Shown here one piece after another: positions 20,542-31,394 of a DNA stretch of 64,000 nt. Below the pieces are notes generated by a model. The model saw nothing but the letters and a program-made list of their open reading frames with translations. It searched no databases and was not told where the DNA came from. The translations under genes and the position numbers were made by a program. This DNA is from Lunularia cruciata (Eukaryota > Streptophyta > Marchantiopsida > Lunulariales > Lunulariaceae): assembly GCA_948567375.1 (NCBI GenBank), contig OX419758.1:7259001-7323000 (forward strand). The letters are read 5' to 3'. Numbering within the stretch: position 1 is the stretch's first letter; every line of letters begins with the position of its first letter.

Positions 20542-22242
20542 TTGGCCATCATTCTAGCAACCAAGCATTGGAAGCACTACCTAGGCGAGAAGGCATTTGT
20601 AGTAGAGATAGACCACAAACCTCTAGTCTACCTTGAGATGCAGAAGGATCTATCTTGTCGCCAAATTTGGTGGGCAGAGTGGCAACAACGCTTCAACATG
20701 ACAATCACATACGTGGAAGGTAAGAAGCAACTTGCAGATGCATTCACCCGCATGCCAATGGCCAACAACTTGGTGACAGAGGTTAAGATTAACCCTGAAT
20801 TCTGGCAAGAGATTCTAGCTGCTACAAAAACTGATCTACAAATTGTAGAAGCGCAATCGTCCAAAGGTGTCACCAGCACCCAAGGACTCACCTTTCAGGA
20901 GGGCCGATTGTGGATCCCAAATGTCCCAGAATTACGCACCACCATTCTAGCGGAATGTCATGATTCGGCCATTGCAGCTCATGTCGGAGTGGACAAGACC
21001 TTGGAGGCAGTCAAGCGCCATTACTATTGGCCCAAGATGAGCAACAATGTGATGGACTATGTGCGTAGCTGCCTACTTTGTCAACAAAACAAAGCTTCTA
21101 ATCAAGCTTGTGCAGGGCTCCTTCAAGCTCTCCCCACTCCTACCCAACGTTGGGAACAAGTGAGTATGGATCTCGTTTGTGAATTACCCAAGACCACCTC
21201 AGGGTTTGACTCCATTGTGGTCTTTGTGGACCGGCTCAGCAAAATGATTCATGTACGCCCTACCACCAAGGAGGTGACCACTCCACAACTAGCTCAACTA
21301 TACTTAGATGCAGTCTTTGCTCACCATGGCTTGTCTCGAGTACTCATCACCGATAGAGGCACCCAATTCACCAGTTTGTTTTGGCAAACACTCTTTGATT
21401 TCTTCAAAACCAAGTTGGCCATGTCTACAGCTTACCACCCACAAACAGATGGCCAAACAGAGTGGGCCAATCGCACGATCAAAGACATGTTACACGGCTT
21501 CATCTTGGAAGAGCAAGAGAGGTGGGACACCTTACTACCGTTGGTGGAATTCGCTTACAACAATTCAGTGAATGCCTCCACCCAGGTCGCTCCGTTCTTC
21601 CTCCTGTATGGTGAGCATCCCTTCACACCTTCTAGCTTGATGAAGATCCGTCCATTGACTACCAAGGTTGATGCAGTCAACACATTTGTTTCTAGAATCC
21701 AACAAGGTGTGGAGAGCGCCAAGCACAGGTTACAGATTGCACAAAATCAACAAAAGCAGTATGCTGATGCACACCATAGGCACATGGAGTTCAATGTTGG
21801 GGATCAAGTGTGGCTATCAACAACCAACCTCACATTAGTTCGATCTTGTAAGCTCAGACCTCGTTTTATTGGGCCTTTCTTGATTCTTCGTCGCATCGGC
21901 GCTGTGGCCTATCACCTTGAGCTACCACCACACATGAAGATCCATCCAGTGTTCCATGTCTCCCTATTACGCAGATACGCTCCCCAATCAGGCCAAGGTC
22001 CTTCCACACAAGACATTCGACCTTGTCCGACAGTCATTGATGGCACAGAGGAATATGAAGTGGAGCGGATTCTCCAAAAGCGCATGCGTGGTACTCGTCA
22101 TCCGCGGGTAGAATATCTAGTACAATGGAAAGGTTACCCCCTCTATGAAGCAACCTGGGAACCCGCTGCCAATTTGGCACATGCACCGGTGTTGGTGCAA
22201 GCATTTGAGCAACAATTGCACAACGAGGACGTTGCGTCTTAA
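20542..22242 (+). CDS. pol: RNase H end, integrase and chromodomain of A
   Basis: 566 codons without a stop. Residues 1-70 finish RNase H (LAIILATKHWKHYL, then VVEIDHKPLVYL, then LADAFTRMP). The integrase zinc domain has AECHDSAIAAHVGVDKT and CLLCQQNKAS. The catalytic core has D in VSMDLVCELP, D in LITDRGTQF, and E in TDGQTEWANR, the DDE triad. A GPY/F-like module follows (LRPRFIGPFLI). Residues about 504-545 are a chromodomain (YEVERILQKR, then VEYLVQWKGY, then ATWEPAANL), which in this family directs insertion to modified chromatin. The two stops just upstream (20510, 20533) separate it from the rest of RNase H. Confidence 0.92.
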   Translation: MAIILATKHWKHYLGEKAFVVEIDHKPLVYLEMQKDLSCRQIWWAEWQQRFNMTITYVEGKKQLADAFTRMPMANNLVTEVKINPEFWQEILAATKTDLQIVEAQSSKGVTSTQGLTFQEGRLWIPNVPELRTTILAECHDSAIAAHVGVDKTLEAVKRHYYWPKMSNNVMDYVRSCLLCQQNKASNQACAGLLQALPTPTQRWEQVSMDLVCELPKTTSGFDSIVVFVDRLSKMIHVRPTTKEVTTPQLAQLYLDAVFAHHGLSRVLITDRGTQFTSLFWQTLFDFFKTKLAMSTAYHPQTDGQTEWANRTIKDMLHGFILEEQERWDTLLPLVEFAYNNSVNASTQVAPFFLLYGEHPFTPSSLMKIRPLTTKVDAVNTFVSRIQQGVESAKHRLQIAQNQQKQYADAHHRHMEFNVGDQVWLSTTNLTLVRSCKLRPRFIGPFLILRRIGAVAYHLELPPHMKIHPVFHVSLLRRYAPQSGQGPSTQDIRPCPTVIDGTEEYEVERILQKRMRGTRHPRVEYLVQWKGYPLYEATWEPAANLAHAPVLVQAFEQQLHNEDVAS

Positions 22243-22255
22243 AAGGAGGGAGGTC
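22241..22255 (+). other. Polypurine tract of A
   Basis: AAAAGGAGGGAGGTC immediately before the 3' LTR. It would prime plus-strand DNA synthesis. Confidence 0.8.
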
Positions 22256-22842
22256 TATAATACCAAGGGTTAGCCATATGATCTAGATGTGAAATTCGGT
22301 TTGGTAACATCTAGAATGATGTTATACATGATGGTCAAAATAGATCAGATAGAAGTATCACCAAAAGGGGACTTCTACTAATAGAGTAGGAACCAAAATA
22401 TGCCTGAAATCTTTGAAGGCAATTTCGAAAGCCTAAACGGATGAATTAGGCCTCAAAAATGTGCAGATCCCCCCCCCTTCCAATGGATGTACGGCTGGCC
22501 TTCCCTCCTCCCAGCTTTGTCTCATCGAGAGCTTTCCAACGGTACCTTACTCATGTGATTTTGAGATTCCTATAGGAAGATTCCCTAAAAGATTCCCTTC
22601 GGTCAAAGCTTGTTTGACCAACCAAATAGGACCTAGACCAGACAGGTCACCCATCCAAGTAAGTAATCCAAGGGTGGAGCTTGCTGACATGTCACCTATC
22701 TGTGTCCCTAATCCTATGGTGGAGCTTCCTTGGAGGAGATCCTCTTTGTCTATATAATAAAGAGAAGGTGCTCCCTTGGGGCATCGAATGTTTGAGTGTG
22801 CAATCTGTGTCTTCTCTCTTCTCTTGTCCTTGGAGTATTACA
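22256..22842 (+). repeat. 3' LTR of A
   Basis: 587 bases. The first two bases are TA in place of TG, a G-to-A change. The end is GTATTACA, followed by the target copy GGATG. About 20 substitutions plus one poorly aligned 50-base patch separate it from the 5' LTR. Confidence 0.95.
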
Positions 22843-23770
22843 GGATGCCACATGTACTCATCTGCAACCGTGATCCTTGCTTCACTAGAATTTTTTTGCA
22901 AGCCCTCTTCCAGATATTTTGGCACTAAGCTTACTTTGTCCATAGCCTATCATCCTCAAACTGATGGACAAACTGAATGTGCAAATTGCACCTTGGAAAA
23001 TATGCTTTGTGCCTTCGTCAACATTCACCATACCAATTGGGATGAATGTCTTGCAGCTTTGGAGTTTGCATACAATAATTCTAAATAGGCAAGCACCTGA
23101 TTCTCTCCTTTCTTTCTCAATTTTGGCCAAGATCCGCTTGTCCTAGATTCTTTTCTTGCTCCTCCTATGTCTCAAGTTCCTCATACTTTAACCTTCTTGA
23201 CTACCATATCCAAATCTCTCCAACAAGCCAAATCTCACCTCCCTATTGCTCAGAATTGTCAAAAACAATACGTGGACCACCATCGTCGTGATCTCACCTT
23301 TGAAGTTGATGATAAAGGTATGCTATCCTCTAGTAATCTACCCCTCCTATTTGATACCCAAGTTTATAAACTTGCACCTAATTTGATAGGACCCATATTG
23401 TCACTCAAATTGTCTCTCATGTTGCTTATCGACTTGCCTTGCCTTGCCTTGTAATATGCAAATCCATCTTATCTTTCATGTTTCCAAGCTGAAGCCCTTT
23501 GTTCCTCACCCCTCTTCTTTCTCCTCTTGAGTCCAACCTCCTCCTCTCCCTATCCCTATCAATGATCATGAGGAGTAAAAAATTGATTGTATCCTTGCAT
23601 GTCACCACATCCAACAAGGACGCCACCAACATACGGAGTACAAGGTCCTTTGGAAAGGGTATTCTCTTCATGATGCCACATGCAAACCTCTTTTTCACCT
23701 CCAAAATGCACAGACGGCTATCCACAAGTTTGAAGCTTCAATGGTGATGAGGACGTCACCAACTAGCGGT
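22843..23770 (+). pseudogene. Integrase of C1, C-terminal half, with chromodomain
   Basis: Continues the core cut at 16540: PHVLICNRDPCF, then LSIAYHPQTDGQTECAN (catalytic Glu) and ALEFAYNNSK. Later pieces are NCQKQYVDHHRRDLTFEV and KLAPNLIGPILS (GPY/F-like). A chromodomain remnant lies at about 23570-23745: EYKVLWKGYSLHDAT and ACHHIQQGRHQHT before it. Frames change at least four times. The polypurine run GGTGAGGGAATA precedes the 3' LTR. Confidence 0.8.
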
Positions 23771-23779
23771 GAGGGAATA

Positions 23780-24192
23780 TGTAACAGTATGGAGTTTAGT
23801 CATAGTTAGTAAGGCTAACAAAGTAGAGAATAAGCCAAATTAACCTAGAATATTCCAAAAGCATCCAGGAAGCTTCTTGGGAAGCTTCCTGACTAGTTAA
23901 CTTGTGCTCCAAGCAGGTAGCTTCTAGAAGGAAGCTTCTAACTAATTTAACTTGCATGCCAAGTAGGCAACTTCTAAAAGGAAGCTTCTTGAGAAGCTTC
24001 CTTGTTAACTTGGCTTGCACTCTAAGAAAGCGGCTCAAGGAAGCTTCTTAAGAAGCTTCTCAAGTGCATTGTATGCTACCTATAAATACCAAACCCAAAG
24101 CTCATGCTAGGCATTCAGAGTTTTCCCTCATTCAAGTGTCCCAATGTGAGTTTCCATTCTCCTATTTCTCTCCTCGGTCTTGGTCTTCTACA
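23780..24192 (+). repeat. 3' LTR of C1
   Basis: 413 bases, TGTAACAGTATGG to GGTCTTCTACA, TATA at 24081-24088. Contains the same AAGCTTCTT/GAAGCTTC palindromic segments as the 5' copy. Confidence 0.92.
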
Positions 24193-24325
24193 ACGCTCCT
24201 CAAGGAAAATTTCCTAAACCTTACTTTCTATTCTTGAATTTATTCCACATCAAGATTTTGTACATCCAATGTGAGCAAGTGAAAGTATATCTTGTTAATC
24301 ATTTTTGAGTAGAGCTCATGGACGT
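24193..24325 (+). pseudogene. B leader and first part of its small upstream ORF 1
   Basis: Aligns with 17275-17405 of A: CTTTCTATTCTTGAATT, then ATTCCACATCAAGATTTTGTACATCCA. It is cut at 24325 by the CC element, and the ORF resumes at 31951. Confidence 0.75.
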
Positions 24326-25752
24326 TGTAGTGCACATATTTTTTTTGATTTTGATAAGTTTTAAAGAAGAAGTGTATTCTTAAAGCCAAAGTGAGGCTAA
24401 ATGAGAAAGAAAAAAGAAAAATTGTGTGTTCAAGTTAGACCCAAAGAAGTTGAATTTCTGTCAAAAGAAGGAGGACTCCGGTCAGACTAATAGGGTGGTA
24501 GACCTAAGGTAAGATCACCTTGCATTGGGATAATCAACTTGACCCAAAGAAATTGTAACAACTTTTCTTTGGGCCAACCAGTCAAGAAGGTACAATCAAG
24601 AAAACAGCTGAGTCGTGAGAAGGATAAAATTGAGAGTGACAAGAGTAAATAAAGCATACCAAAGGTGTTAGTATCAAGTGAAAATTGATTGAAGAATGAC
24701 TGTACATCTTAACTCTATAAGGTTAAGACTTCGTCAAGGAAGTTCCAAAATGTCAAGAATATATCTAGTTCCTTTCAATAGTTGTTGCAAAGGAATGTGA
24801 ATCACAAGGCTAAATGAGAGTTTCATTTTCTAAAGACTTGAGGGAGTTAGAATCATGCATCCAAGAGAGAGGATAATGTTCCAACAACCTAGAATTCATG
24901 AGCGCATGATGCCAAGAAAGGGTGGTTGGTAGAAAGAGTTCCTCACTCATGGTGAGGAATCCTATGATTTGGATGTTAGATGTTGTGGTAAGGATTAGAG
25001 TCTTGAGAAGATTTTGGATCACATTTTTGGCTTGGAACTAGAACTTGAGTTTTCTTCGGGTTCATGGTAGAGATAACTACTAGTAATTGTGAGGATCGTC
25101 TCAAAGTGGAGGGAAAGAGAGGCAATCTGGCTTGATGGACAGAGTTGAATTGGTGATTAGTCTTGGGGAAGGAAGTTGGAGATGTAGCCAGAGTCACCTT
25201 CTATTGGAAGAGTAAGCCTTTGGAAGAACCATAAACGTGAGAAATTCCTTCAATGCTCCTCACACCAACAATGGATATAAGGTGGATACATATCATGACC
25301 TGATGAAGCAAGGTATTTTCCAGGCCTTGATGGTGATGTTCAAACTCAAGAAAACCACATATGTGACAAAGAACCAGGAAATATTCTTCCATCAGATGTT
25401 AGCAAGTGAAAAGGTGAATTGAGTAAAGTGCTTTCACCAATGGACAAGATAGATGATTATAAACTGGAGGATAGATATGCCTGCCCATTACTTTGTACCA
25501 TTTGCAACACAATTTTATCTAGGTTTAAACTTGCTGACTTTGGAGGAGAAACAAAGAATGGTTTCTCATTTCCACCCATATCTATGTGAAGAGGTGGATC
25601 TAGATGAGCAACATTATATTGTGCAAATCCGGTAGAGTGGTGAACACTTTGCTAGGATTGGATAGTAAAAGATAGTGGCAATGCTTATTCCAAAGACAAA
25701 GAATGGAATAGACCCAAAGAAGTGGTGTCACCCATTCAGCCACAAAGACAAG

Positions 25753-25857
25753 AAGATTGAACCTAAAGTGATGGATCTATCTGGAAGATTGAACCTAAAA
25801 TGATGGAAGATTGAACCTAAAGTGATGGAAGATTGAACCAACAGTGATGGATCTATC
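25753..25857 (+). repeat. 22-base tandem repeat in CC protein gene
   Basis: Four units of GAAGATTGAACCTAAAGTGATG, the first and last extended by GATCTATCT. The length is not a multiple of three, so each unit added or lost shifts the frame. Confidence 0.75.
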
Positions 25858-26352
25858 TTTGGGGGCAAAATCTGAAGGCAAGGTTGAATCCAAGGGAGAA
25901 GACTCAGAAGAGGAAGAAGATGAACTCACTCTATAGAGTAGGGAGTCAATTCAAAGTGATGGAGAGCCTAATATCTGGTAGTTGGTGGACAACATGGCTG
26001 AAAAGAGGATGAGGAGTTTCATGCATAAATTACACACATGGAAAGCAGAGATAGTCAATACTTGGAGTGGGCCAAGTAGATATTAAGAGAAAAGGGAAGA
26101 AGAGCCAGCCCTAGTGTTTATGAGAGGAATGAGGTCAAAGAGAGGACTATAGTATGCAATTGTAAGACCAAGCCAAGTGAGCAAAAATGACAACTTAGAC
26201 AAATGTAGTTTGAAAGCGAGGCAATCAATACTTTGGGGTAGGGCACAAGTAAAAGAATCACCGTTCTGGAGCCAAAGAAGGAGAATTGGATGATGATTTC
26301 CAAGGAGTGAGTTATCTATCAAAAGTTGTGTCTCTATTGCTTGTAGAATTAT

Positions 26353-26381
26353 AGAAGAAGAAGAAGAAGAAGAAGAAGAAG
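26353..26381 (+). repeat. GAA microsatellite
   Basis: About nine uninterrupted GAA units within the acidic region of the CC protein gene. Confidence 0.9.
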
Positions 26382-28718
26382 ATACAACATGATCATCCCC
26401 AAGTAAAGGATGAGCTAAGTAGTGAAGTACTTGAGTAAAGAAGTTAAGGAGTTGAAGAATTTAACCCAACAAAAAAAGGAAGCTAAAGAAATTAAGGTGG
26501 ATGTGGTACTTTAGAAGAAGAGCTTAGATAACTTGCATGAGAATTTTGAAAAGTGTAAGGGATATCTTGGATGTCAAGCCAAAGAAGTAAGGAATCAGAG
26601 GGCAATGTTTTAGAAGTTGAAGAGCAAATTTGATGAAGTGTGACTTGAAGCAAAACATTTAAAGGCCATTTTAGTTGTAATGGAGCAAGAGTTGGAGAGC
26701 TTAAGATTAATCGCAGCAAAGAAAGATCAAGCATGGGAAAGGGAGTTGAAGAGCAGAAATTGAGAAGAAGAGAGGTTGTAAGATTTGGTAAGTTGTGCAA
26801 AAGCCCAGATTGCTTAATATGTAGAGGAGAAGAAGATGTTAAAGGTAGATTACAAAAAAGAATTGCAAATGTATCATGACAAGTTGAAGGTGGAGAGAAC
26901 TTGTAGGTATACATCAGAATCAATAGGAGAGATTGTTGGGAGAATGAAGGTGATGTTGATACTGAAGTTGAGGTAAAGTTGGAGGAAGTGAGATTGCAAG
27001 AGTTGAAGTTGTTAGTGCAAGAGATAAGGAAGAGAAGAGAAAAGGATGTGGATATGAATAATTTGTTAATTTCTCTTAGAGATCAAGTAGATTAGAAGAT
27101 CATTGAAGTATGAGACAATGTTTATCTTAGATTAGATCTTGTTAGATCAAAATTGGGTGAAATTGGTAGTGATTTGAAGTTAAGAACTAAATGAAAAGTA
27201 ACTAAGGTAGGAGTGCGGGTGTCTTTGGGTGAGTAATTTGAGGTGTCTAAAGAAGTTTGAGTAGAGGAAGAGAATTTAATTAGTAGATTGATGACTTCAG
27301 TTGCAATTTAGTCTAAAGATTTGATAGTAGAAGAAGTAGTAGATGAACCCAAAAGTGCAAGAGAAGATTATAGTTACATCAAGTATAAAAGCCAAAGTAA
27401 AACTAGACATCTAATTGGATTAGTAATAGTTTTGAGATTTGACAAGGCAGATATGAAGAAGTGGAATGCCATTTTGGATTGTAGGTTGGTAACATAGCAG
27501 TTGAAGCAATTTAGGTAGGTTAGATAAATATCAGTGCTCTGCTTATTTAATAGAGGCATTCAAAGTGAGGATTTTTGTTCAATAGTTATTTTTGAACTTG
27601 AGTAAAGCAAAGTGCTGTCATCAATGCTCATCATTTTAGTTCAATTCCAAATATCAATTTTGTGAGTGTTTAGAGAAGTTTAAATTGCACTCAATGAGTG
27701 TTTGATGTTGGATTTTGCAGCATTGATGTTCATTCTGTGTGTTTGATCTTGAGTGAATAGCAATTGAGGCAATGCCTTGATGAATCTATGAGGAATTTTA
27801 GTGTTTGTAGTATTCTACATTTGTGATCACAATGTTGGATTCATGCAAAGCAGCTTTGATTTAGGAAGTTGTGGCTTCAATGGAGAGATGGAATACAATT
27901 CCAAGGTGAAGTCATTTTGTCATGAAGTAGCCTCCTTTTAGAAAATTGAATCATCACAATAGAGATTGGTTTGGAAAAAAATTGATGAATTGTGATTATG
28001 GAAGTGGATGATTTGTGACAAGATTGCAATCAAGCACTCTTTACTCTTGTGACAACCCGGCAAATATCACTTTTGCGGTAATCGGGTAAGTTAAGTTCGT
28101 TCCCATAGAGATATGAGTCAGAATTGGTCAAATACAAAGTCAAACAGTAACAATGTAGTTCTTCTTGAGTTCTTCTTTAATCTCTCAAGTAGAAACCACA
28201 CTCAAAAGAGAGTAACAAGCATTGATTTGCAGTCTTGTCACAAATTCACACTCCATAATCACAACTCCATCAAATCTTTCCAAACAATCTTGATTGTGAT
28301 GATTCAAGCTCTCCCAAAAATGGCACTTCATTCCAAAATGACTTTGCCTCAGAATTGTGTTCCACCCCTCCACAGAAGGCACAACTTCCTCGATCAAAAT
28401 TGCTTCACATCAACTTTGCACTACACTCACAAATGCAGAATACTACCAACACTACAATTCCTCTCAGATCTGTCAAGGCATTGCTTCAATTGCACTTCAC
28501 TCAAGATCAAACACACAGAATGAAGATCAAGGTTGCGACATCCAACATCCAACAAGCACACTAACTTGCACTTCAAAATTTTCCACACACTCACAAACGC
28601 AAACATAAAGTCGATACTCAGAATCAAGCTCAAGCGACGAGCATTGCTTCACAACACTTTGCTTTATCTATTCTCAAAAATAATGAGCACTGAACAACAT
28701 AAGACTATGAATGCCACT

Positions 28719-28726
28719 CTTAAATA
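28719..28726 (-). promoter_or_regulatory. Second TATA-like box, 3' part of inner CC element
   Basis: CTATTTAAGAGTGGCATT on the minus strand, about 670 bases before the 3' end. The other copies keep a similar box (TATTTAATAG near 27545, CATTTATAG near 52842), which is where an LTR would carry its promoter if the whole unit is a solo LTR. Confidence 0.4.
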
Positions 28727-28849
28727 GTGAAGCAATCGACAATTATCTTCCTAATGCACCTCTTCTTAATGCCTCTACAAACCTACAGATCCAAAATGAC
28801 AATGCACCTCTTCATATCTGCCTATTCAAATCTCAAATTGGTTATTAAT

Positions 28850-31235
28850 CCGAACCGATGTCTACTTCTTTCTTGGCTTTCAAACCCAAACCCAAAGTAA
28901 CTCTACTTCCTACTACTCTGTCCTTGGGTTTCATAACTCCTACATCTTCTACCAAATCTAATAGTTCTTTTTCCTGATCTGAAATTTCACTAGTGAGTAA
29001 TCTATCTAACTCTTTATCTGCTGATCCACTCTTCTCTAATGTCTCTAATGGTAACTCCGAAGACATCTGCACTCCTACCTTGTCTACTTCAGGTTTGACT
29101 CTAAAGTCTTTCCGAAGTTTATCTATCTCTAATTTCACTAGATCTTCCTATATTGTCTTCGACTTCCAATATCTTCCTATCTACACGAGTTCTAAGACTA
29201 ATCAACAGTGCGTTCAAATTGGTATCCTTCGCATGTCTCCTCGTCGTCTCCTGCACCAACTTCAACTTGTGCAGCGTCGTCTCTTCAATACAAATATTGG
29301 CCTTTGTACTCAACATTGCATTCATCTTGATTACGATCTCCTTCAATGGCTCCAATCTCATCTTCCTTTCATGCTCTCGATTGGCTTGCAGATTGTACAT
29401 TGCCAACTCTGCCTTGAACTCGACTTTCACAGTTTCCTTCTCCTTCTCCTTCTCCTTCTGCACAATCTTCTCCTCCTGATTACGAAGTAACTCTCGTAAT
29501 CTCTCTTCTTCCCTATATCTCACTGTCAACTCCCGTTGCCATAGTTGCTTCTTCTCTTCTACCCTCGCCATAGCATGGATAATTTCTAGTCAAGAATCAG
29601 CAAACTGCTACTTCAAGATTTTGTACTTTGCTACTTGTCTCTCCCTTGCTATGTCACTCTTCTTCACAAGTTCTTCCCGATACCTCACTTCTCTCTTCAA
29701 GTCCTCAATAACTTGATTCTGTACTACTGCCTCCCCTCGCAGTACTTCCCTTTCCTCCTCACCTCGGGTTATACTCTTCTTCAACTCTGAGTTCTCTTCT
29801 TCCAACCTTGCCAAAACCTACAACACAGTCTTCACCTCCAGACATGTTGACTGCATCTCCTTCTTCCTGTGCTCAAACTTCACCAACAATGGGCACACAA
29901 TTTCTTGCAGGTACTCCACTCCATCACTTGCACCTACTTCCTTCTACGTAGAAATCTCCTCTCTTACCTCTTCTTCTCCCGATACTTGCCTTCTTCTCTG
30001 CAGTCGTTGTATCAAAATAGATGCTTCACTCCCCGAGCTAGCATTTGCTTCTTCCTTTGCCTTACTTGGACCTGCTTCACACTTTGCATTGCGTCTCAAC
30101 TGAACTCCTCTCTAAATCGTGAACTTCTCCATCTCTAGCTCGGGTATCTCGTCCTCCAACTTTGCATTATGTTCTTGCTCAAGCTCCACCCAAACTTCTT
30201 CTTATTCTTCTTCTGCAACAAGCACCGATGTCATCTCTCCACCTTCATCATTATCGCTACTCGTATCTCCACTTTGCAGCGTGAGCTTCGGTTCCTCCTC
30301 GTGTTCCGAGTCTTTGGACTTGCACTCGGCTTTGCCTTCCGAGTCTTCTTCTGATGACACGATCACCACTATGCCTTTCCTCGGGTTTCCTCTCCTGGTC
30401 TTTGGAGGTCTTGTCTTATCTTCAGCTTCTCCTTGTTGACTTTGCTTCTTCAACTTTGGAGTACTTACCTCTTCCTCTATGTTCTTGCCCATCTTTGCAT
30501 AGTACTCATCCGTGCTTTGGATTTGAAGAATGTATTGCTACTCTTCCGCGTTGACTTCTCTTCTCAAGTCGGGAAGGAAGTGCGACACCATTCTACTACG
30601 CTCCGCCGAATTGAGCAAATTCAACCTGAGGTAGAAATGCGCTGCAAACGGCACGATGTAGTGTGGAGGCAACTTATCCCACAAATTCCACACCATCTGT
30701 CTCGTCCTCCCATGGAAGCACCTCACCCAATTGATTGGTTCTCCTGCATACATCTTATGGAAGAATACTGCTTGGTGTTTCATCACATAAGTTGTCTCTC
30801 CGGCTTCAGGATTGCCATGAGAGCACTCACGATCCCTCTCTTCACTAGATCTTTGTAACTCTCAACCTTACACCCATTCTTTGTTCTCTTTGAAGAGAAA
30901 GCCTCCCTCGCTTCTTGGGTTTCTTTTGCTACTTCTCCCTTCTCCAAGAATGTGGCACCCTACTCCGTGTCTGCCTCTCTTCCTAGCACTAATCTCCAAT
31001 CCGACTCTATCTAGCAAGCCGGATTTCCTCTCTTCTCCACTTCCTCGGGGCCATCGAGACACTTACTCTTGATTATCTTGGTCATGAAACCTAGAAAACT
31101 CACATTCTAGTTCCACGCCAAGAATGTGATCCAAAGTCGGCTCAAGACTTTGATTCTTGCGATCACATCTAACCTCCAAATTGCATGATTTCTCACTGCA
31201 AATTTGGAGTTCTTCTTTCCTCCTCCCATCTTTCA
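28850..31235 (-). pseudogene. CC protein (inner copy): conserved domain, acidic linker, coiled coil
   Basis: Best preserved copy. From about 31230: MGGGKKNSKF start, then GEVAKETQEAREAF, the conserved domain (VFFHKMYAGEPINWVRCF, MVWNLWDKLPPHYIVPF, FYLRLNLL, RMVSHFLPDLRREV; 30786-30538), then a basic/acidic linker with SSEEDSEGK and SDNDEGGEM (30492-30202). The coiled coil covers 29814-28845 in three open stretches (for example LKREVRYREELVKK, VEFKAELAMYNLQ, LHKLKLVQETTRR, NALLISLRTRVDRK). The middle Glu/Lys-rich part repeats KEKEKEKE. About eight stops or shifts. The coil motif ELKLL-E-R-KD-N-LLISLR occurs at the same place in all three full copies. Function unknown. Confidence 0.6.
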
Positions 31236-31386
31236 TGCTTCATCATTGTCTCTTGATTTCACTCTCTTGAATTCTCCTCTACACACTAGCGCGTCTTCAA
31301 CTCTACTTCCCTTCCCACGATCACCTACAGGATGACTCCTCAACGGCAAAGGAAAATTGCTCAACATTGCTTTGTTGTTAGCCCGA

Positions 31387-31394
31387 TTTTTATA
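31387..31394 (-). promoter_or_regulatory. TATA box of inner CC element
   Basis: TATAAAAA on the minus strand, about 390 bases inside the 5' end and 160 bases before the first Met of the CC protein. The matching position in the copy at 1-1196 is 802-812. Confidence 0.55.

Larger units (their letters stand above)
16541..22842 (+). mobile_element. Chromovirus A (most complete element)
   Basis: 6302 bases, flanked by exact 5-bp copies GGATG (16536-16540 and 22843-22847) inside the integrase of C1. LTRs 16541-17124 and 22256-22842 (about 95% identical by eye, so a fairly old insertion). It has a primer site, two tandem small ORFs, gag with a zinc knuckle, protease, reverse transcriptase, RNase H, integrase and chromodomain, then a polypurine tract. 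Six or more in-frame stops and a frameshift break it, most of them explicable as C-to-T or G-to-A changes. A is the youngest large layer in this part of the nest. Confidence 0.95.
12257..24192 (+). mobile_element. Chromovirus C1, interrupted by A
   Basis: 5' LTR 12257-12665 and 3' LTR 23780-24192, both TGTAA...TTCTACA/TTTTACA. Flanks are ATGCT on the left and ACGCT on the right, a 5-bp target duplication with one change. Internal order: primer site, small ORF, gag, protease, reverse transcriptase, RNase H, integrase, chromodomain. Element A is inserted in the integrase at 16541 (target copy GGATG). Without A the element is about 5.6 kb. All coding parts carry stops, and the protease and reverse transcriptase active sites are changed. 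Confidence 0.9.
25080..27400 (+). pseudogene. CC protein: conserved domain plus long coiled coil (outer copy, broken)
   Basis: First part, about 25237-25640: YKVDTYHDLMKQGIFQA, then MVMFKLKKTTYV, IFFHQML, VPFATQFYLGLNLL and MVSHFHPYLCEEVD, in one frame with two stops. This aligns with the inner copy at 30820-30520 (minus). An acidic, low-complexity middle part contains 22-base tandem repeats (25753-25857) and a GAA run (26353-26381). A coiled coil follows from about 26400 to 27340 (MEQELESLRLIAAKKDQ-type heptads, LEEVRLQELKLLVQEI, NNLLISLRDQVD). No zinc knuckle, protease or polymerase motif. About fifteen stops or shifts. Function unknown; a structural, Gag-like role is only a guess. Confidence 0.55.

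Noticed and set aside
26353-26381. GAA run as a regulatory or expansion locus
   Set aside because: A short microsatellite inside a decayed coding repeat; nothing suggests more.
28113-28523. 136-codon plus-strand open frame
   Set aside because: Lies in the non-coding 3' region of the CC element; not conserved in the copies at 27700-28047 or 52200-52700.
30433-30858. 141-codon plus-strand open frame, and other plus-strand frames from 28993 to 30554
   Set aside because: Antisense to the CC protein; Ser/Leu/Phe-rich composition is the expected mirror of a Glu/Lys-rich coiled coil.
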